Shown: positions 40,475 to 48,939, counted from the first letter of the stretch. The stretch: DNA of 64,000 nt from Pseudomonadota bacterium (GCA_018241525.1 JAFEDR010000011.1:770126-834125); one strand, 5' to 3'. Numbers and translations are program-made. Notes: generated by a model not told the origin, from the sequence alone.

Positions 40475-41437
40475 ATGAGTACGGCGCCGATCGCCCCGGT
40501 CGGCCTCGGGACGCAGTGCGCGCGCACCGTGCTGATGGTGCGGCCGGCGACCTTCTACGCCAATCCGGAGACCCTGCCGACCAACGCGTTCCAGCATGCG
40601 GTGCGGCTCGCGCCGGCCGAGACGCTCGCCGCGGCGCAGGCCGAGTTCGACCGCTCCGCCGATGCGCTCGCCGCCGCCGGCGCCGACGTCGTGGTCGCCG
40701 CGGCCGATCCGGCCGCCGATACACCCGACGCGATCTACCCGAACAACTGGTTCTCGACGCACAGCGACGGGCGACTCGTGCTCTACCCGATGGCGGTGCC
40801 GAGCCGGCGCCGCGAGCGGCGGCCGGAGCTGATCGTCGCGCTCGCCGCGCGCCACGGCTGGCGCATGACCACGACGCTCGACTTCACGAACCTCGAGGAC
40901 CGGGGCGAATTCGTCGAGGGCACCGGCAGCCTCGTGTTCGACCACGGCGCCCGGCTGGCGTACGCCGCACTCTCGCCGCGCACCCACTCGAGCGCGGTCG
41001 CGAGCGTCTGCCGCGCGCTCGGCTACGAGGCCGTGGAATTCCACGCGCACGACGATGCCGGCCGCGAGGTCTACCACACGAACGTGCTGATGGCGGTCGG
41101 ACCCGCGCTCGCGGTGCTCGCGAGCGGCATGGTCGCCCCGGGCGCCGACCTCAGGCGGGTCTTTGACGCGCTCGAAGGCAGCGGCAAGACGCTGCTCGAC
41201 ATCTCGGGCGAGCAGGTCGCGGCGTTCGCCGGCAACCTGCTGTTCATCGACGGCGGCCGCCAGGGGCCGCTCGCGGCCCTGTCGCGGCGCGCCTGGGGCA
41301 GCCTGACCCGCGCGCAGCGCGCGCTCCTCGAGCAGCACGCCCGCCCGGTGATCTGCGGCGTCGAGACCATCGAGCACATCGGCGGCGGCGGCATCCGCTG
41401 CATGCTCGCCGAGATCTTCCTGCCGCGCCGCGGCTGA
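40475..41437 (+). CDS. CtlX-type amidinotransferase-fold hydrolase (arginine-deiminase-related)
   Basis: A 320-residue protein of the guanidino-group-modifying superfamily, in the CtlX (citrulline-utilisation hydrolase) branch. Catalytic residues are recognisable: ARTVLMVRPATF at the start, IYPNNWFSTHSDG, EGTGSLVFDH (Glu/Asp/His), YHTNVLMAVG (His), and the nucleophile C309 in GGGGIRCMLAEIF. It hydrolyses an amidino or ureido compound, perhaps citrulline or a methylated arginine. I use the ATG at 40475. The frame opens upstream at 40118 through antisense of the S41 promoter region without family sequence. It is monocistronic, possibly ending at a weak hairpin at 41444-41458. Confidence 0.85.
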   Translation: MSTAPIAPVGLGTQCARTVLMVRPATFYANPETLPTNAFQHAVRLAPAETLAAAQAEFDRSADALAAAGADVVVAAADPAADTPDAIYPNNWFSTHSDGRLVLYPMAVPSRRRERRPELIVALAARHGWRMTTTLDFTNLEDRGEFVEGTGSLVFDHGARLAYAALSPRTHSSAVASVCRALGYEAVEFHAHDDAGREVYHTNVLMAVGPALAVLASGMVAPGADLRRVFDALEGSGKTLLDISGEQVAAFAGNLLFIDGGRQGPLAALSRRAWGSLTRAQRALLEQHARPVICGVETIEHIGGGGIRCMLAEIFLPRRG

Positions 41438-41525
41438 GCGGGGGGCCCGGGACGGGCCGCGTTTGCCATATCGCGGAGACCGGCGGCGGGCAAAAGCCCC
41501 CAGTGCCGGCCGCGCCGGGGCGGTC

Positions 41526-41531
41526 TAGACT
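41526..41531 (+). promoter_or_regulatory. -10-like hexamer before the DUF2946-like gene
   Basis: TAGACT stands 6 nt before the GTG at 41538 and 9 nt before the ATG at 41541. It fits the spacing pattern seen at several other genes. Confidence 0.3.
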
Positions 41532-41537
41532 CACCGA

Positions 41538-41924
41538 GTGATGCGCACGGCTACCCCGCTTCCGCGCCGGCACCGCGGCCTCGCGCCGCTGGTCGCGCTG
41601 CTGCTCCTGCGGGCGCTGATCCCGGCGGGCTTCATGCCCGCCATCGGCGCCGGTTCGCTCGCGCTCGTGTTCTGCGACCCGGGCGTCATGGCCGGCGTCG
41701 CGCACGCCGGCCACCACCATCACGACGACGGCGCCGGCGGCGTGGCACCGGCCGGCGAGTGCCCGTTCGCGCAGAGCGCCGCGCCGGCGCTGCCGTCGCT
41801 GCCAGCCGTCGAGACCGGCGCGCCGGTGCTCGCCGCGGCGCCCGCGCCCTGGCGCGCGCCCGACTCCCCGCTCGAGGTCCCGCCGCGGCACGCCGCCGCC
41901 CGAGGTCCGCCCACGCTCTCCTGA
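41538..41924 (+). CDS. small His-rich secreted/membrane protein, DUF2946-like
   Basis: A 128-residue protein with an N-terminal hydrophobic segment (LAPLVALLLLRALIPAGFM), a cluster of five histidines with two aspartates (HAGHHHHDD, residues ~57-65) and the downstream CPFAQSAAPALP. This layout resembles DUF2946 proteins, which often accompany copper- or TonB-related genes. Metal binding is plausible but unproven. The start may be GTG 41538 or ATG 41541. The following gene, 71 nt away, encodes a Cys-rich-tipped outer-membrane protein, suggesting a shared role. Confidence 0.6.
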   Translation: MMRTATPLPRRHRGLAPLVALLLLRALIPAGFMPAIGAGSLALVFCDPGVMAGVAHAGHHHHDDGAGGVAPAGECPFAQSAAPALPSLPAVETGAPVLAAAPAPWRAPDSPLEVPPRHAAARGPPTLS

Positions 41925-41995
41925 CGCTTCGACGGTGGCGCACGCCGGCCGGTGGCCGGTGCGCGCCCTTCGCGGGTTTTCAGGAGATCACGACG

Positions 41996-42952
41996 ATGAA
42001 ATGGTCTACATGGATGGTGGCGGCCGGACTCGCGTGCGCGACCGGCGGCGCCGAGGCGTGCTCGAGCTGCGGCTGCACGCTGAACTCCGACTGGTCGAGC
42101 CAGGGCTACACGACGCATTCGGGCTTCAACGCCGACCTGCGCTACGACTACTTCGACCAGACCGAGCTGCGCAGCGGCACGCACGCGGCCAACCGTGCGG
42201 CGCTGACGTTCCCGAACGACAGCGAGGTCCAGCAGGACACGCTGAACCGCAACACGACGGTGGCACTCGACTGGAGCCCGTCGCGCACGTTCGGCGTCAA
42301 CCTGCAGCTGCCGTACTTCGACCGGCCGCACTCGACCATCGCCGAGGGCGACACCGAGATCTCGACCTCGCACAGCCGCGGCCTCGGCGACGCGCGCATC
42401 GTCGCGCGCTACCAGGGCTTCGAGCCCGACCTCAGCGTCGGCGTACAGGTGGGGCTCAAGCTCGCGACCGGGCGCTTCGACGACACCTTCCGCACCGGGC
42501 CGCAGGCCGGTCAGATCGTCGATCGCGGCCTGCAGCTCGGCACCGGCACCACCGACCTGCTGCTCGGCGCGTACACGGTCGGCGCGCTGTCGGCCGACGT
42601 CTACTACTTCGCGAACGCCCTGTGGCAGGTGCCGCTCGCGAGCCGCGACGGGTTCCGTCCCGGCAACGGCGCGAACGTGACGGCGGGGCTTCGCTACACC
42701 GGGCCGCTGCCGGGCGGCATCGTGCCGCAGCTGCAGCTGAACGCGCGCATCGAGGCGCGCGAATCCGGCGCGAATGCCGACGTCGAGAACAGCGGCGCGA
42801 CGCTCGTCTACCTGAGCCCGGGCGTGGGCTTCCGCATCAGCGGGCGGCTCGACGGCTTCGCGTTCCTGCAGGCGCCGGTGTACCAGCGCGTGAACGGCCT
42901 GCAGCTCGAGCCGCGCCTGCTGGGTTCGGTGGGCTTCCGCTACCGGTTCTGA
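41996..42952 (+). CDS. putative outer-membrane beta-barrel with N-terminal CSSCGC cluster
   Basis: A 318-residue exported protein. After a signal peptide (MVAAGLACATGGAEA) the mature N-terminus begins CSSCGCTLNSDWSSQGY, a possible metal- or haem-type thiolate cluster. The remainder alternates aromatic and hydrophobic residues and ends SVGFRYRF, with a terminal Phe typical of BAM-inserted barrels. It resembles MetA/phenol-degradation-type transporter barrels. The AGGAG ribosome site fixes the ATG at 41996. It lies next to the His-rich DUF2946-like gene. I do not recognise a characterised homologue, so the role (metal export or sensing) is inference. Confidence 0.65.
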   Translation: MKWSTWMVAAGLACATGGAEACSSCGCTLNSDWSSQGYTTHSGFNADLRYDYFDQTELRSGTHAANRAALTFPNDSEVQQDTLNRNTTVALDWSPSRTFGVNLQLPYFDRPHSTIAEGDTEISTSHSRGLGDARIVARYQGFEPDLSVGVQVGLKLATGRFDDTFRTGPQAGQIVDRGLQLGTGTTDLLLGAYTVGALSADVYYFANALWQVPLASRDGFRPGNGANVTAGLRYTGPLPGGIVPQLQLNARIEARESGANADVENSGATLVYLSPGVGFRISGRLDGFAFLQAPVYQRVNGLQLEPRLLGSVGFRYRF

Positions 42953-42966
42953 GCCGGCGCGGGCAC

Positions 42967-43001
42967 GGCCCCGGCGTCCGCTCGAACGCGGGCGCCGGGC
43001 C
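42967..43001 (+). terminator. GC-rich hairpin after the beta-barrel gene
   Basis: Starting 15 nt after the stop, a 14-bp stem with one bulge and one G-T pair closes over the loop TCGAAC. There is no T tract after it, so termination would be inefficient or factor-assisted. From here to 43157 I see no convincing gene. Confidence 0.5.
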
Positions 43002-43157
43002 TCGCTCAGGGAAGGGAAGCCAATGACCACGTGAGTCGCGCGCGCCGGCGGGTGGGATCCGTGCTCCGGATCCTCGGTCTGCTCGCCGTCGGCACCGCCG
43101 TCGCGATCCGCCGCGCCCCCCGTCGACGCAGCGCCCGACGCGCGGCCCTGAGCGCGC

Positions 43158-43610
43158 TCAGCGTTCGAAGCGGCGCGACAGCACGATCGAGGTGGTGGTC
43201 GACTTGACGCCGGGGCAGGCGCGCAGCTCGTCGAGCGCGGCGTCAAGCGCCTCGGTCGATTCCGCGGTCAGCATCGCGATCAGGTCGTAGCTGCCGCTCA
43301 CGGTCAGCAGCGTCGCGACCGCCGGCATCGCCCGCAGCTTGCGCTCGACGGCCTGCTGCTGCTGCGGCTCGACCGCGATCATCGCGTGCGCCTGCACCTG
43401 ACGGGCCCGGGCCGCGGGTCCGAGCTCGACGGTGTAGCCGCGGATCACGCCGCTGCGCTCGAGCCGCTCGAGGCGCCCCTGCACGGTCGAGCGCGCGACG
43501 CCAAGCTGGCGGGCGAGCGCTGCGGTCGAGAGCCGCGCATTCGACTTGAGCAGGGCGAGCAGGGCGTCGTCGGTGGCGGTGATCGTCGATTCTGTCACGG
43601 GATTCGTCAT
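43158..43610 (-). CDS. Lrp/AsnC-family transcriptional regulator
   Basis: A 150-residue regulator with an N-terminal helix-turn-helix (about 15-62; LLKSNARLSTAALARQLGVA and STVQGRLERLERSGVIRGY) and a C-terminal RAM ligand-binding domain (about 70-145; the VSGSYDLIAMLTAES glycine turn). Such proteins sense an amino acid, most often controlling its own catabolic genes. It diverges from a lysine-degradation-like operon, so lysine or aminoadipate is the likely effector. I use the ATG at 43610 (MTNPVTES). A frame extends upstream through the promoter and into the divergent gene. Confidence 0.9.
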   Translation of the reverse strand: MTNPVTESTITATDDALLALLKSNARLSTAALARQLGVARSTVQGRLERLERSGVIRGYTVELGPAARARQVQAHAMIAVEPQQQQAVERKLRAMPAVATLLTVSGSYDLIAMLTAESTEALDAALDELRACPGVKSTTTSIVLSRRFER

Positions 43611-43620
43611 TACGACGTAA
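43610..43620. promoter_or_regulatory. palindromic operator candidate in the lrp-lysine operon intergenic region
   Basis: TTACG-A-CGTAA is a perfect 5+1+5 palindrome touching the regulator's start codon. A second dyad CATT(N8)AATG lies at 43628-43643. Both are suitable for Lrp-type dimers and would explain autoregulation and control of the divergent genes. Confidence 0.4.
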
Positions 43621-43713
43621 CTTCCCGTCATTATCGTCACAATGCCGCTACAAATCAACGGCCTCCTGCCCGAAACTGTCGGGCTAGCTACATCGACCCG
43701 AGGGGCATTGCCC

Positions 43714-44838
43714 ATGAAGAACATCCTCGTCGCCGGCGCCGGCCACATCGGCGCCATGATTGCCGAGCTGCTCGCGAGCACCGGCGACTACCGCGTCACC
43801 GTCGTCGACCAGTCCGAGACCGCGCTCGCGGCGGTGCCGCGCCGGCCGAACATCGACACGCTCGCGCTCAGCGTGACCGACCGCGCGCGGCTCGTCGCCG
43901 CGATGCAGGGCCGCTACGCTGTGATCAGCGCCGCGCCCTATTCGGTGACGGCCGCGATCGCCGAGGCGGCGCACGCCGCCGGCATCCACTACCTCGACCT
44001 GACCGAGGACGTGGCGACCACCCGCACCGTCAAGGAGCTCGCGCAGAGCGCGACGCACGCGCTGATCCCGCAGTGCGGGCTCGCGCCGGGCTTCATCTCG
44101 ATCGTCGGCATGGACCTCGTGCGTCGCTTCGAGAAGCTCGACACGCTGCGCCTGCGCGTGGGCGCGCTGCCGCAGTTCCCGTCGAACGCGCTCGGCTACA
44201 ACCTGACGTGGAGCACCGCCGGGGTCATCAACGAGTACCTGCAGCCCTGCGAGGCGATCCTCGCCGGCAAGCGCTCGAACGTGCCGCCGCTCGAGGAGCT
44301 CGAGCACTTCGCGCTCGACGGCGTGCAGTACGAGGCGTTCAACACCTCCGGCGGGCTCGGCACCCTGTGCGAGACGCTCGACGGCAAGGTCCGCAACCTG
44401 AACTACCGCACGATCCGCTACCCGGGCCATCGCGACGCGATGAAGTTGCTGCTGCAGGACCTGCGCCTCGGCGAGCGGCCGGCGGTGCTCGCCGACGTGC
44501 TCGAGTACGCCATCCCCGGCACGCGCCAGGACGTGGTGGTGATCTTCGTCACCGCGACCGGGCTGCGCGCCGGCCGCGTGTGGCAGGAGTCGTACGCCCA
44601 CAGCGTCTATCCGCAGGTGCTCGCCGGCAAGGAGTGGACCGCGATCCAGACGACCACCGCCTCGTCGGTGTGCGCGGTGCTCGACCTGCTGGTCGCCGGC
44701 CGCCTGCCGCAGAAGGGCTTCGTGCGCCAGGAGGACATCCGCCTCGACGAGTTCCTCGCGAACCGCTTCGGCCGCGCCTACGCGACCGACGCCGCGGCCG
44801 GCAAGGCCGCGGCGGTCGCGATGCGGGCCGCCTCGTGA
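43714..44838 (+). CDS. saccharopine-dehydrogenase-superfamily enzyme, probably L-lysine 6-dehydrogenase
   Basis: A 374-residue NAD(P)-dependent oxidoreductase with the Rossmann motif VAGAGHIGAMIAELL at the N-terminus and VVDQSE at the end of strand 2. The central segments CGLAPGFISIVGMDL, FNTSGGLGTL and YRTIRYPGHRDAMKLL resemble my memory of bacterial lysine 6-dehydrogenases of this superfamily. Saccharopine dehydrogenase (glutamate-forming) is the alternative. Either would yield 2-aminoadipate 6-semialdehyde, the substrate of the ALDH7-type enzyme encoded next. No lysine-ketoglutarate reductase is nearby, which favours direct lysine oxidation. Its stop overlaps the next start by 4 nt. Confidence 0.8.
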   Translation: MKNILVAGAGHIGAMIAELLASTGDYRVTVVDQSETALAAVPRRPNIDTLALSVTDRARLVAAMQGRYAVISAAPYSVTAAIAEAAHAAGIHYLDLTEDVATTRTVKELAQSATHALIPQCGLAPGFISIVGMDLVRRFEKLDTLRLRVGALPQFPSNALGYNLTWSTAGVINEYLQPCEAILAGKRSNVPPLEELEHFALDGVQYEAFNTSGGLGTLCETLDGKVRNLNYRTIRYPGHRDAMKLLLQDLRLGERPAVLADVLEYAIPGTRQDVVVIFVTATGLRAGRVWQESYAHSVYPQVLAGKEWTAIQTTTASSVCAVLDLLVAGRLPQKGFVRQEDIRLDEFLANRFGRAYATDAAAGKAAAVAMRAAS

Positions 44839-46361
44839 GCGCCGTCGCCGCGAACGCGCCGGCCGCCGCCGGCAGCCTCGCCGCGGTCGGCTTCGACCTC
44901 GCGCGCCTGACGGCGGGCGACCTCGAGAGCCGCTCGCCGGTCGATGGCCGTCTGCTGGGCCGCGTCGCGAGCCTGAGCCGCGCCGAGTACGACGCGACGC
45001 TCGAGCGCTCGCGGGCGGCCTTCGCCGCCTGGCGGGCGGTGCCGGCGCCGCGCCGCGGCGAGCTGGTGCGACTGTTCGGCGAGGCGGTGCGCCGCCACAA
45101 GCCGGCGCTCGCCGAGCTGATCACGCTCGAGGTCGGCAAGATCGGCAGCGAGGCCGCCGGCGAGGTCCAGGAAGTCATCGACATCTGCGACTTCGCGGTG
45201 GGCCTGTCGCGCCAGCTGTACGGCCTGACGATCGCCTCGGAGCGCAAGCACCACCACATGCTCGAGCGCTGGCATCCGCTCGGCCCGGTCGCGATCATCA
45301 CCGCGTTCAATTTCCCGATGGCGGTTTGGTCGTGGAACGCGGCACTCGCGCTCGTCTGCGGCAACCCGGTGCTGTGGAAGCCGTCGGAAAAGACGCCGCT
45401 GACCGGGCTCGCGCTGCACCGGCTGCTCGAATCGGTGCTGCGGGACTTCCCCGAGGCGCCGGCGGGCCTGTCGGCGCTCGTGCCGGGCGGCCGCGCGGTC
45501 GGCGAGTGGCTGGCGGCCGACGAGCGCATCCCGCTCGTGTCGGCGACCGGCAGCACGCGCATGGGCCGCGACGTCGCCGTCAAGGTGGCCGGCCGCTTCG
45601 GCCGCTCGCTGCTGGAGCTCGGCGGCAACAACGCGATGATCGTCGCGCCCACCGCGGCCGAGGATCTCGCGGTGCGCGCGATCACCTTCGCCGCGGCCGG
45701 CACCGCCGGCCAGCGCTGCACGACGCTGCGGCGCCTGTTCGTGCACGAGTCGCGCTACGAGGCGATCGTGGCGCGGCTGAAGCGCGCCTACGCGAGCCTC
45801 AAGGTCGGCAGCCCGCTCGCGACCGAGACGCTGGTCGGACCGCTGGTCGACAAGGCCGCCTACGAGGCGATGCAGGCCGCGCTCGCACAGGCGCGCGCAG
45901 CCGGCGGCGTCGTCCATGGCGGCGAGCGCGTCGCGATCGCGGGCCACGACGGCGGCTACTACGCGCGACCGGCGCTGGTCGAGCTCGCGGCGCCCATCGA
46001 GGCCTCGGCGCGCGAGACCTTCGCGCCGATCCTGTACGTATTCCGCTACCGCGAGCTCGGCGAGGCGATCGCCGCGAACAACGCGGTGGTGCAGGGGCTG
46101 TCGTCGAGCCTGATCACGCAGAACCTGTCGGAGGCGGAGCTGTTCCTGTCCGCCGAGGGCAGCGACTGCGGCATCGCCAACATCAACATCGGGCCGAGCG
46201 GCGCCGAGATCGGCGGTGCGTTCGGCGGCGAGAAGGAGACCGGCGGCGGCCGCGAGTCGGGCTCGGACGCGTGGAAGGCGTACATGCGCCGGCAGACGCA
46301 GACGGTGAACTATTCCTCGACGCTGCCGCTCGCGCAGGGCGTGAAGTTCGACGTCGAGTGA
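44835..46361 (+). CDS. 2-aminoadipate-6-semialdehyde (piperideine-6-carboxylate) dehydrogenase, ALDH7 type
   Basis: A 508-residue aldehyde dehydrogenase. The catalytic cysteine is in TAGQRCTTLRR and the general-base Glu in LLELGGNNAM. The antiquitin-type sequences IITAFNFPMAVWSWNAALAL and GEKETGGGRESGSDAWKAYM, here trimmed, and the C-terminal RRQTQTVNYSSTLPLAQGV mark the ALDH7 (AmaB/PcD) branch. It would oxidise aminoadipate semialdehyde to 2-aminoadipate in lysine breakdown. The start is a GTG overlapping the upstream stop. A strong hairpin 9 nt after the stop ends this two-gene unit. Confidence 0.9.
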   Translation: MSAVAANAPAAAGSLAAVGFDLARLTAGDLESRSPVDGRLLGRVASLSRAEYDATLERSRAAFAAWRAVPAPRRGELVRLFGEAVRRHKPALAELITLEVGKIGSEAAGEVQEVIDICDFAVGLSRQLYGLTIASERKHHHMLERWHPLGPVAIITAFNFPMAVWSWNAALALVCGNPVLWKPSEKTPLTGLALHRLLESVLRDFPEAPAGLSALVPGGRAVGEWLAADERIPLVSATGSTRMGRDVAVKVAGRFGRSLLELGGNNAMIVAPTAAEDLAVRAITFAAAGTAGQRCTTLRRLFVHESRYEAIVARLKRAYASLKVGSPLATETLVGPLVDKAAYEAMQAALAQARAAGGVVHGGERVAIAGHDGGYYARPALVELAAPIEASARETFAPILYVFRYRELGEAIAANNAVVQGLSSSLITQNLSEAELFLSAEGSDCGIANINIGPSGAEIGGAFGGEKETGGGRESGSDAWKAYMRRQTQTVNYSSTLPLAQGVKFDVE

Positions 46362-46369
46362 GCGGGTGC

Positions 46370-46397
46370 GCGCGGCGGGCCCGGCCCGCCGCGCTTT
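46370..46397 (+). terminator. terminator after the semialdehyde dehydrogenase gene
   Basis: A perfect 12+1+12 GC palindrome (arms GCGCGGCGGGCC / GGCCCGCCGCGC) is followed by TTTCGCTT. It should fold with a small loop. It separates the dehydrogenase pair from the MFS-aminotransferase pair. Confidence 0.6.
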
Positions 46398-46465
46398 CGC
46401 TTCGCGCAAGCCTCGCATAAGGTAGCCGCTCCGGCCGCGAGCGGCCGCCGCGAGCACCACCCCGC

Positions 46466-47776
46466 ATGCCGAACGACCAGACCGGTGCCGCCGGGCGCGC
46501 GCCCCTGCTGCGCGTCCGCTGGCTGGTGTTCGCCGGCGTGTTCGTCGCCGCCTTCGCGGCCTACCTGGAGCGCCGCGCGGTCAATGCCGCCGGCGCGCAG
46601 ATGATGCCCGAGCTCGGCTTCACGAAGACCCAGCTCGGCTACCTGTTCAACGCCTTCCTGCTGCCTTACGCCCTGCTGCAGTACCCGGGCGGCCTGCTGG
46701 CGCAGCGCTTCGGCACGCAGCGCACGACGCTCGTCTGCCTGCTGCTGTCGACGCTCGGCACGGCGCTGACGGCGTTCGTGCCGACCCTGCTCGCGGGTGG
46801 CGCGCTGCTGCTCGCGCTCTGCGCCGCGCAGGCGGTGGTCGGCCTCGGCCAGGCACCGCTCTTTCCGTCCAACGCCGGCGTGATCCACGCCTGGTTCCCG
46901 CCGCGACGCTGGTCGCTGATGATCGGCCTGCAGGTCACCGGCCTCAGCCTCGGCGCGGCCGCCGCGCCCCCGGCGATCGCGGCGCTGATGACGACGCACG
47001 GCTGGCGGACCGCGCTCTACGCGACCTGCGTGCCGACGCTGCTGCTCGCGGCCTGGTGGGCGTGGTACGTGCGCGAGACGCCGCGGCAGCACCGCGCGGT
47101 CACGGCCGCCGAGCTCGCCGAGATCGAGCCCGAGCCGCGCGCGCCGGTGCCGGCCCGGGTCGGCTGGGCAGAGATCGCCCACGTGCTCGGCAACCGCAAC
47201 GTGCTGCTGCTGACGCTCGGTTACCTGGCGATGAACTACGTCTTCTACTTCTTCAACCAGTGGAGCTTCCTGTACCTGATCGAGGAGCGGCACCTGACGC
47301 TGCTGACGGGCGGGCTGCTCGCCTCGATCCCGCTGCTGGTGGGGGCGTGCTGCGCGACGCTCGGCGGCGTCGTCAGCGATGCCGCCTGCGCGCGCTTCGG
47401 GCCGCGGCGCGGCTTCCGGATCCTGCCGCTCGTGGCACTGCCGCTGTCGGCGCTGCTGCTGCTGGTTGCCGCGCACGCCACCGAGCCTGCGGCGGTCGTC
47501 GCCGCGCTCGCCGGCTGCTTCGGCTGCGTGCAGATGACCGAGTCGGCGTTCTGGGGCGCGACCTTCTGGGTGGCGCGCGAGCGCGCCAGCGCGGCCACCG
47601 GCGTGCTCAACATGGGCGGCAACCTCGGCGGCATCGTCGGCACCGTGATCGTCGCGCACCTCGCCGATGCCCACGACTGGCCGGGCGCGCTCGCGGTCGG
47701 CGTCGGCTTCGCGCTCGCGAGCGCGGCGCTGTGGCTCGTGATCGACGTCGGTCGCCGGCCGGAGGCGCTCGCATGA
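46466..47776 (+). CDS. MFS transporter (ACS/anion-cation symporter-like)
   Basis: A 436-residue twelve-helix major-facilitator protein. Family features include AYLERRAVNAAGAQMMPELGF on helix 1, GGLLAQRFGTQRT in loop 2-3 and LQVTGLSLGAAAAPPAIAAL. The general plan is that of ACS-type carriers of organic anions. The position beside lysine-catabolic genes suggests uptake of lysine, aminoadipate or a related acid, but this is inference from context. Its stop overlaps the ATG of the aminotransferase gene, so these two are coupled. Confidence 0.85.
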   Translation: MPNDQTGAAGRAPLLRVRWLVFAGVFVAAFAAYLERRAVNAAGAQMMPELGFTKTQLGYLFNAFLLPYALLQYPGGLLAQRFGTQRTTLVCLLLSTLGTALTAFVPTLLAGGALLLALCAAQAVVGLGQAPLFPSNAGVIHAWFPPRRWSLMIGLQVTGLSLGAAAAPPAIAALMTTHGWRTALYATCVPTLLLAAWWAWYVRETPRQHRAVTAAELAEIEPEPRAPVPARVGWAEIAHVLGNRNVLLLTLGYLAMNYVFYFFNQWSFLYLIEERHLTLLTGGLLASIPLLVGACCATLGGVVSDAACARFGPRRGFRILPLVALPLSALLLLVAAHATEPAAVVAALAGCFGCVQMTESAFWGATFWVARERASAATGVLNMGGNLGGIVGTVIVAHLADAHDWPGALAVGVGFALASAALWLVIDVGRRPEALA

Positions 47777-48939
47777 GCGTGGAAGGGCCCGCCCTGGCGC
47801 CGCGCGGCGCCGACATCGCGCCGTTCTACACCGGCCGCATCGCGCGCCGCGCCGGCGACCTCGCCCGCGCCGGCCGCGAGATCGTGCCGATGCATTTCGG
47901 CCAGCCGACCGCCGGCACGCCGGCGCTCGCGCAGCGAGCGGCGCGCGCCACGCTCGATGCCGACCTGGTCGGCTACCACGAGTCGCGCGAGCTGATCGCG
48001 CGGATCGTCCGCCACTACCACGACAGCTACGGCGTCGCGCTCGCACCCGAGCGCGTGCTGCTGACGAACGGCGCGAGCGCGGCGCTGGTGGCGGTGTTCG
48101 CGGCGATGACGCGGCCCGGCGATCGGGTCGCCGTCGCGCGCCCGGGCTACCCGGCGTACCGAAACGCGCTCGCCGGCCTCGGCCGGGTCGCGGTCGAGAT
48201 CGACTGCGGCGCCGCGGACGACTACCGGCTGACCGCCGCGGCAGTGGCGGCGACGCCGGGGCCGCTGCATGCGCTCGTGGTCGCGAGTCCCGCGAACCCG
48301 ACCGGCGCCATGATCGACCGCGCCGGGCTCGCGGCGATCGCCGCCACCTGCCGCGAGCGCGGCACGGTGCTGCTGTCGGACGAGATTTACCACGGCATCA
48401 GCTACGGCGCGCGCGCGGTTTCGGCGCTCGAGGTCGACGACCAGGCGATCGTCATCAACAGCTTCTCGAAGCTCTACCGCATGCCCGGCTGGCGGCTCGG
48501 CTGGCTGGTCGTGCCGGCGGCGATCGCGCCGCGGCTGTCGGCCTACGTGATCAACTTCTTCCTGACCCCGCCGACCATCGCGCAGCACGCCGCGCTCGCG
48601 GCCTTCGACGACCCGGCCGCGCTCGACGCCGCGGTCGGCGACTATCGCGCGAACCGCGAGCGGCTGATCGGCGCGCTCGCCGCGGCCGGGGTCACCCGGG
48701 TCGCCCCGCCGGACGGCGCCTTCTACCTGTACGCGGACGTGAGCCACCTGACCCGCGACAGCCTCGGCTTCTGCCTGCGCCTGCTCGAGGAGACCGGGGT
48801 CGCGATCGCGCCGGGCATCGACTTCGACCCGCTGCACGGCGGTGGCACCGTGCGCTTCTCCTTCGCGCTGCGCCCCGCCGAGGTCGAGCGCGCGATCGAG
48901 CGCCTCGTGCCCTGGCTGCGGCAGCAGAAACCCCTTTAG
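47773..48939 (+). CDS. PLP-dependent aminotransferase, class I/II
   Basis: A 388-residue fold-type I aminotransferase. The PLP-lysine is in NSFSKLYRMPGWRLGWLV. VVASPANPTGAMID, LSDEIYHGISYG and the C-terminal arginine region VRFSFALRP are conserved. It transfers amino groups between an amino acid and a keto acid, and in this setting conversion of 2-aminoadipate to 2-oxoadipate would complete the pathway. Alanine/aspartate-type activity is equally consistent with the sequence. The ATG at 47773 overlaps the MFS stop. The larger frame beginning at 47056 is antisense-like upstream of that. Confidence 0.88.
   Translation: MSVEGPALAPRGADIAPFYTGRIARRAGDLARAGREIVPMHFGQPTAGTPALAQRAARATLDADLVGYHESRELIARIVRHYHDSYGVALAPERVLLTNGASAALVAVFAAMTRPGDRVAVARPGYPAYRNALAGLGRVAVEIDCGAADDYRLTAAAVAATPGPLHALVVASPANPTGAMIDRAGLAAIAATCRERGTVLLSDEIYHGISYGARAVSALEVDDQAIVINSFSKLYRMPGWRLGWLVVPAAIAPRLSAYVINFFLTPPTIAQHAALAAFDDPAALDAAVGDYRANRERLIGALAAAGVTRVAPPDGAFYLYADVSHLTRDSLGFCLRLLEETGVAIAPGIDFDPLHGGGTVRFSFALRPAEVERAIERLVPWLRQQKPL

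Noticed and set aside
41444..41458. A terminator after the CtlX-type gene
   Set aside because: The stem is only 6 bp (GGCCCG / CGGGCC) with a 3-nt loop and no T tract; too weak to list as a feature.
43031..43210. A short GTG frame (about 58 codons) after the beta-barrel gene
   Set aside because: It is Arg/Ala-rich, overlaps the 3' end of the Lrp gene on the other strand and lies just past a hairpin. No support for translation.
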